From positions 186,001-250,000 of the forward strand of contig NZ_VJZR01000001.1 in the NCBI RefSeq assembly GCF_007097365.1: a stretch of DNA of 64,000 bases, in the 5' to 3' direction. The translations under genes and the position numbers were made by a program. Below, one piece after another: positions 62,301 to 64,000 of the stretch (position 1 is the first letter of the stretch; each line of letters begins with the position of its first letter). Origin of the DNA: Flavobacterium franklandianum (GTDB lineage Bacteria; Bacteroidota; Bacteroidia; Flavobacteriales; Flavobacteriaceae). The notes beneath the pieces were generated by a model that was not told the DNA's origin, searched no databases, and saw only the letters and a list, made by a program, of their open reading frames with translations.

Positions 62301-62688
62301 GAGTTTGTACAACGAATTAGGCAATATGACCAACGAAGAAGAATTAATTGTTTTCCAAAATAAATTAATTGACCGTTTTGGTCCAATGCCGCCACGAGCA
62401 CTTGCTTTGATGAATAGCATTCGCATCAAATGGATCGCCACCAAAGTGGGAATCGAAAAATTGGTTATGAAAAAAGGGAAGATGATTGGCTATTTTGTGG
62501 CAGATCAAAACTCGGATTTTTATACTTCGAAACGCTTTCAGCAAGTGATTCAGTTTGTGCAAAAAAACAGCAGTATCTGTGTAATGAAAGAAAAACAAAC
62601 GCCAGCTGGATTACGATTATTGTTGACTTTTGATAATGTAAAAACGACAAGAAGGGCTTTTGAATTGATGGAGATGTTGGGGAAATAA
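59326..62688 (+). CDS. mfd: Transcription-repair coupling factor
   Basis: Cytosolic SF2 DNA translocase that removes RNA polymerase stalled at lesions and recruits UvrA. The 1120 residues contain N-terminal UvrB-like domains (about 1-430, with VLFYPGSYRRPYQIED), the RNAP-interacting domain (about 445-510, GDYVTHIDHGIGRFGGL), and the helicase with Walker A GDVGFGKT (588-595) and DEEQ (689-692). The TATPIPRTLQ motif III and QMRGRVGRS motif VI follow, then the C-terminal TRCF domain (about 985-1080). The TTG start at 59326 matches the usual N-terminus; the length is normal. Confidence 0.96.
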   Translation: MSKKNLYSIYDNSPKIKQIVDSLQQADLKIQLNGLIGSSLSFVVHSLFKKTEKPFLLILNDKEEAAYYLNDLEQMIGEEDVLFYPGSYRRPYQIEDTDNANVLLRAEVLNRINSRKKPAVIVTYPEALFEKVVTRKELDKNTLKVAVGDKISIDFINEVLFEYEFKRVDFITEPGEFSVRGGIVDVFSFSNDNPYRIEFFGNEVDSIRSFDVETQLSIEKQKKITIIPNVENKFFQENRESFLEYINNQTVLFIQDAEGLFTKLDRLFAKATEIFENLNATVNHVEPNQLFLNQAEFIKKSLDFSIVELSSKAIYRTKRAFDFHIKPQPSFNKQFDLLLNNLNDNHFNGYKNYLFCSNDAQAKRFQDIFETLDEENAENIRKQYNTIVLPIYQGFIDEENQLACYTDHQIFERYHKFSIKSNISKKQNITLKELTTLTVGDYVTHIDHGIGRFGGLQKIQVEGKTQEAIKLVYADNDIVYVSIHSLYKISKYTGKDGTPPKIYKLGSNAWKILKQKTKARVKHIAFNLIQLYAKRKLEKGFRFAPDSYLQNELESSFIYEDTPDQTKSTAEVKADMESDRPMDRLVCGDVGFGKTEVAIRAAFKAVDNSKQVAILVPTTILAYQHYRTFTERLKDMPVSVGYLNRFRTAKQKAETLKQLAEGKLDIVIGTHQLVNKNVVFKDLGLLIVDEEQKFGVNVKDKLKSIVANVDTLTLTATPIPRTLQFSLMAARDLSVITTPPPNRYPIETNVVGFSEELIRDAISYEIQRNGQVFFINNRIENIKEVAGMIQRLVPDARVGIGHGQMEGRKLEELMLAFMNGEFDVLVATTIIESGLDVPNANTIFINNANNFGLSDLHQMRGRVGRSNKKAFCYFICPPYSAMTDDARKRIQALEQFSELGSGFNIAMKDLEIRGAGDLLGGEQSGFINEIGFDTYQKIMNEAIDELKENEFKDLYENEDSGVEKEYVKDLQIDTDFELLFSDEYINNVTERLSLYNELGNMTNEEELIVFQNKLIDRFGPMPPRALALMNSIRIKWIATKVGIEKLVMKKGKMIGYFVADQNSDFYTSKRFQQVIQFVQKNSSICVMKEKQTPAGLRLLLTFDNVKTTRRAFELMEMLGK

Positions 62689-62814
62689 AAAGTAAAACTT
62701 TTCTACCTCTTCACTTCCTCAATCAAATAAAAAATTGATATGATTTTTTAATATTTGAAAATGAAATAGTTAGTTAAATTTTAAGATTTGTTTTTAAAAG
62801 CCAATCAAAATAAA

Positions 62815-62822
62815 TACATTTG
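62815..62822 (+). promoter_or_regulatory. Promoter -7 box for antitoxin-like gene
   Basis: TACATTTG fits TAnnTTTG, 21 bases before the start at 62843. Confidence 0.55.
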
Positions 62823-62842
62823 TTATACTAAAATTTCAAGTT

Positions 62843-63067
62843 ATGAATTTAGCCACCAGAAAATATAATTTCATTCAAGAGTTGACTACGATTGACGAAA
62901 GTTTGTTGGAAAAACTTGAAATTATTTTAAAAACCAGCAAAAAAGATTGGTTTACTGATTTGAATTCAGAAGAAAAACAAGAAATTGAAATCGGTTTAAA
63001 GCAAGCAGAAAACGACGAATTTATTAGTCACGAAACTGTAATGAATAGATTTGCCAAATGGCATTAA
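62843..63067 (+). CDS. Orphan antitoxin-like small protein
   Basis: A 74-residue acidic protein. The N-terminal helix region (NLATRKYNFIQELTTIDESLLEKLEIIL) and the C-terminus ending in MNRFAKWH are typical of the antitoxin of RelE/ParE-type pairs in Bacteroidetes. The stop overlaps ATGGCATTAA, the usual coupled start of a toxin. The downstream frame (from 63059) ends after 23 codons and enters a terminator hairpin, so the toxin gene is missing. It may be a relic or an anti-addiction protein. Confidence 0.7.
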   Translation: MNLATRKYNFIQELTTIDESLLEKLEIILKTSKKDWFTDLNSEEKQEIEIGLKQAENDEFISHETVMNRFAKWH

Positions 63068-63072
63068 AGAAA

Positions 63073-63110
63073 CAAAAAAAAGCTTCCAGTCATCTAAGAG
63101 GCTGGAAGCT
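63073..63110 (-). terminator. Terminator of ACT-domain gene
   Basis: AGCTTCCAG (63081-63089) / CTGGAAGCT (63102-63110) stem. On the minus strand it is followed by a T-run, so it mainly serves the minus-strand gene that ends at 63133. Confidence 0.82.
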
Positions 63111-63132
63111 GTTAATATATTTAGGATAAATA

Positions 63133-63789
63133 TTAATTCTTCAAATCCTTAATTACTTTAAATGCCACATCTACTTCGTCTTCGCTTACTAAAATAGTAA
63201 ATTCATTCGAAGTTGATATTACTTCATTGATGATGATTCCTTCCCAAGCCAATCGTTGAAAAATAAAATAATATATTCCTGGAACCACGATATTTTCTTT
63301 GGGTAATTTAACGGTGATAGAAGCTAGGTTTTCTAGTTTTTGAATCAACTTTTCATTTACAAAATGTTTGTCAACAAGGTGGTTGACACTGTTGCTTACT
63401 ACAATATTGGTTTCGTTTACACCACGTGATGAGGTATAAAAAATATCTGAAAAGGTATTGATATCGGTAATTAAATCGGCTTGCTTGTTTAAAACAGTAT
63501 CCGATGCTGCAAAGGTATAATCTGTCAATGCAGAGCGGACGGTGATTTCGCCAATGTTTTTTATTACTTTATTGATTTTGTGGTTGAGCCTAAAATCCAG
63601 TTCTTCGGTAAGTCTTTTTAGCGCCATTACAACTGCGCCTTGTTTTACTTCTTTGCCAAATTCAGACTCCAATTCGACCATAATATTTCTGGACAACGAA
63701 GTCAGATTGATAATTCCAAGCGACAAAGCATTCAACAAAAAAGGCTTTGTTTTGATGTAATTTTCTACAATTGAGGAAACTGTTTTCAT
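63133..63789 (-). CDS. ACT-domain protein, aspartate kinase-like
   Basis: A 218-residue soluble protein. The C-terminal half contains two ACT-like stretches (LASITVKLPKENIVVPGIYYFIFQRLAWEGIIINEVISTSNEFTILVSEDEVDVAFKVI, roughly 150-215), a fold used for amino acid sensing. The N-terminal half (about 1-100) is helical and winged-helix-like (KQGAVVMALKRLTEEL). No kinase catalytic domain is present, so aspartate kinase activity is unlikely despite common annotation. Probable regulator, ligand unknown. A -7 box TATATTTG on the minus strand is at 63889-63896. Confidence 0.7.
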   Translation of the reverse strand: MKTVSSIVENYIKTKPFLLNALSLGIINLTSLSRNIMVELESEFGKEVKQGAVVMALKRLTEELDFRLNHKINKVIKNIGEITVRSALTDYTFAASDTVLNKQADLITDINTFSDIFYTSSRGVNETNIVVSNSVNHLVDKHFVNEKLIQKLENLASITVKLPKENIVVPGIYYFIFQRLAWEGIIINEVISTSNEFTILVSEDEVDVAFKVIKDLKN

Positions 63790-63888
63790 TTTTTAGTTGT
63801 GTTTTTTTTAAAGAAATCACCGTTTTGTTTCGGAAGATTTAGAATATAAAAGCTACGATTTCTTAGAGTGTTGTTTGTAAACCTTTTG

Positions 63889-63896
63889 CAAATATA
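63889..63896 (-). promoter_or_regulatory. Promoter -7 box for ACT-domain gene
   Basis: TATATTTG on the minus strand fits TAnnTTTG, about 100 bases upstream of the start. Confidence 0.45.
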
Positions 63897-63945
63897 AATA
63901 AAAAAACAATTTGTTACAAATCAAACAATAATAAATTTTTTAAAA

Positions 63946-64000
63946 ATGATAAAAAGCATCCATTATATGTTCAATGCCAAAAGTTTTACCTTCTTTATGA
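63946..64000 (+). CDS. Possible 5' end of a gene cut by the window edge
   Basis: An ATG at 63946 opens a plus-strand frame (MIKSIHYMFNAKSFTFFM) that runs to the window end without a stop. Composition is plausible for a protein N-terminus, but only 18 codons are visible, so the family cannot be named. Confidence 0.35.
   Translation, partial: MIKSIHYMFNAKSFTFFM

Noticed and set aside
63133..63789. Aspartate kinase
   Set aside because: Only ACT-like and helical regions are present; the kinase catalytic domain is absent and the protein is too short.

Overview
The window is chromosome from a low-GC member of the Flavobacteriia, most like Flavobacterium or a close relative. The evidence is: a split ATP synthase operon (E-F-H-A-G, without beta and epsilon); TonB receptors with carboxypeptidase-D-like N-terminal domains; a type IX secretion C-terminal signal; DUF4292 and DUF2480 proteins; promoters with the Bacteroidetes -7 box TAnnTTTG; few Shine-Dalgarno sites; and several TTG starts. 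Calls rest on reading the sequence and on family knowledge; no database search was run.

Layout. 1-3.9 kb: F1Fo ATP synthase genes atpE, F, H, A and G. 4.1-9 kb: a TonB receptor and a secreted type IX cargo protein. 9-12.8 kb: acetyltransferase, polysaccharide flippase, dUTPase and sugar nucleotidyltransferase, with dense short intergenic repeats. 12.9-16.5 kb: TPR protein, DUF4292 lipoprotein and an EnvC-like murein hydrolase activator. 16.5-20 kb (minus): a circularly permuted ATP-grasp, alpha-E and transglutaminase operon. 20.4-23.9 kb: a second TonB receptor and a soluble sugar dehydrogenase, lying between tRNA-Arg(CCT) and a decayed copy of its 3' end. 24.25-34.56 kb: a 10.3-kb island bounded by a 19-bp direct repeat of the tRNA-Asn(GTT) 3' end. 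34.7-42.1 kb: rseP, an OYE-family oxidoreductase, a Gfo/Idh/MocA oxidoreductase, an MFS transporter, hflX and an unknown protein, then decayed gene fragments. 42.4-52.9 kb (mostly minus): the SUF iron-sulfur cluster. 53-64 kb: MBL hydrolase, subtilase, M1 peptidase, threonine dehydrogenase, a lipoprotein and mfd, an orphan antitoxin-like gene and an ACT-domain protein.

The island is the most interesting part. It encodes a type I restriction-modification system in the order hsdM-rhuM-hsdS, then fic-hsdR, on the minus strand. At the tRNA end sits a tyrosine-recombinase-like gene whose catalytic C-terminal half is absent and replaced by two NUMOD1-like DNA-binding repeats. The fic-hsdR pair has its own promoter, preceded directly by six iteron-like repeats (consensus GGAAAAAYAGGTTT). 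This suggests that restriction and Fic activity are controlled separately from methylation.

The SUF cluster is the second notable region. Its genes are broken up by a YoeB-type toxin-antitoxin pair, a four-helix-bundle (S23-type) gene, an opposite-strand serine hydrolase, and a GxxExxY gene bracketed by 19-bp repeats. The core suf genes all look intact.
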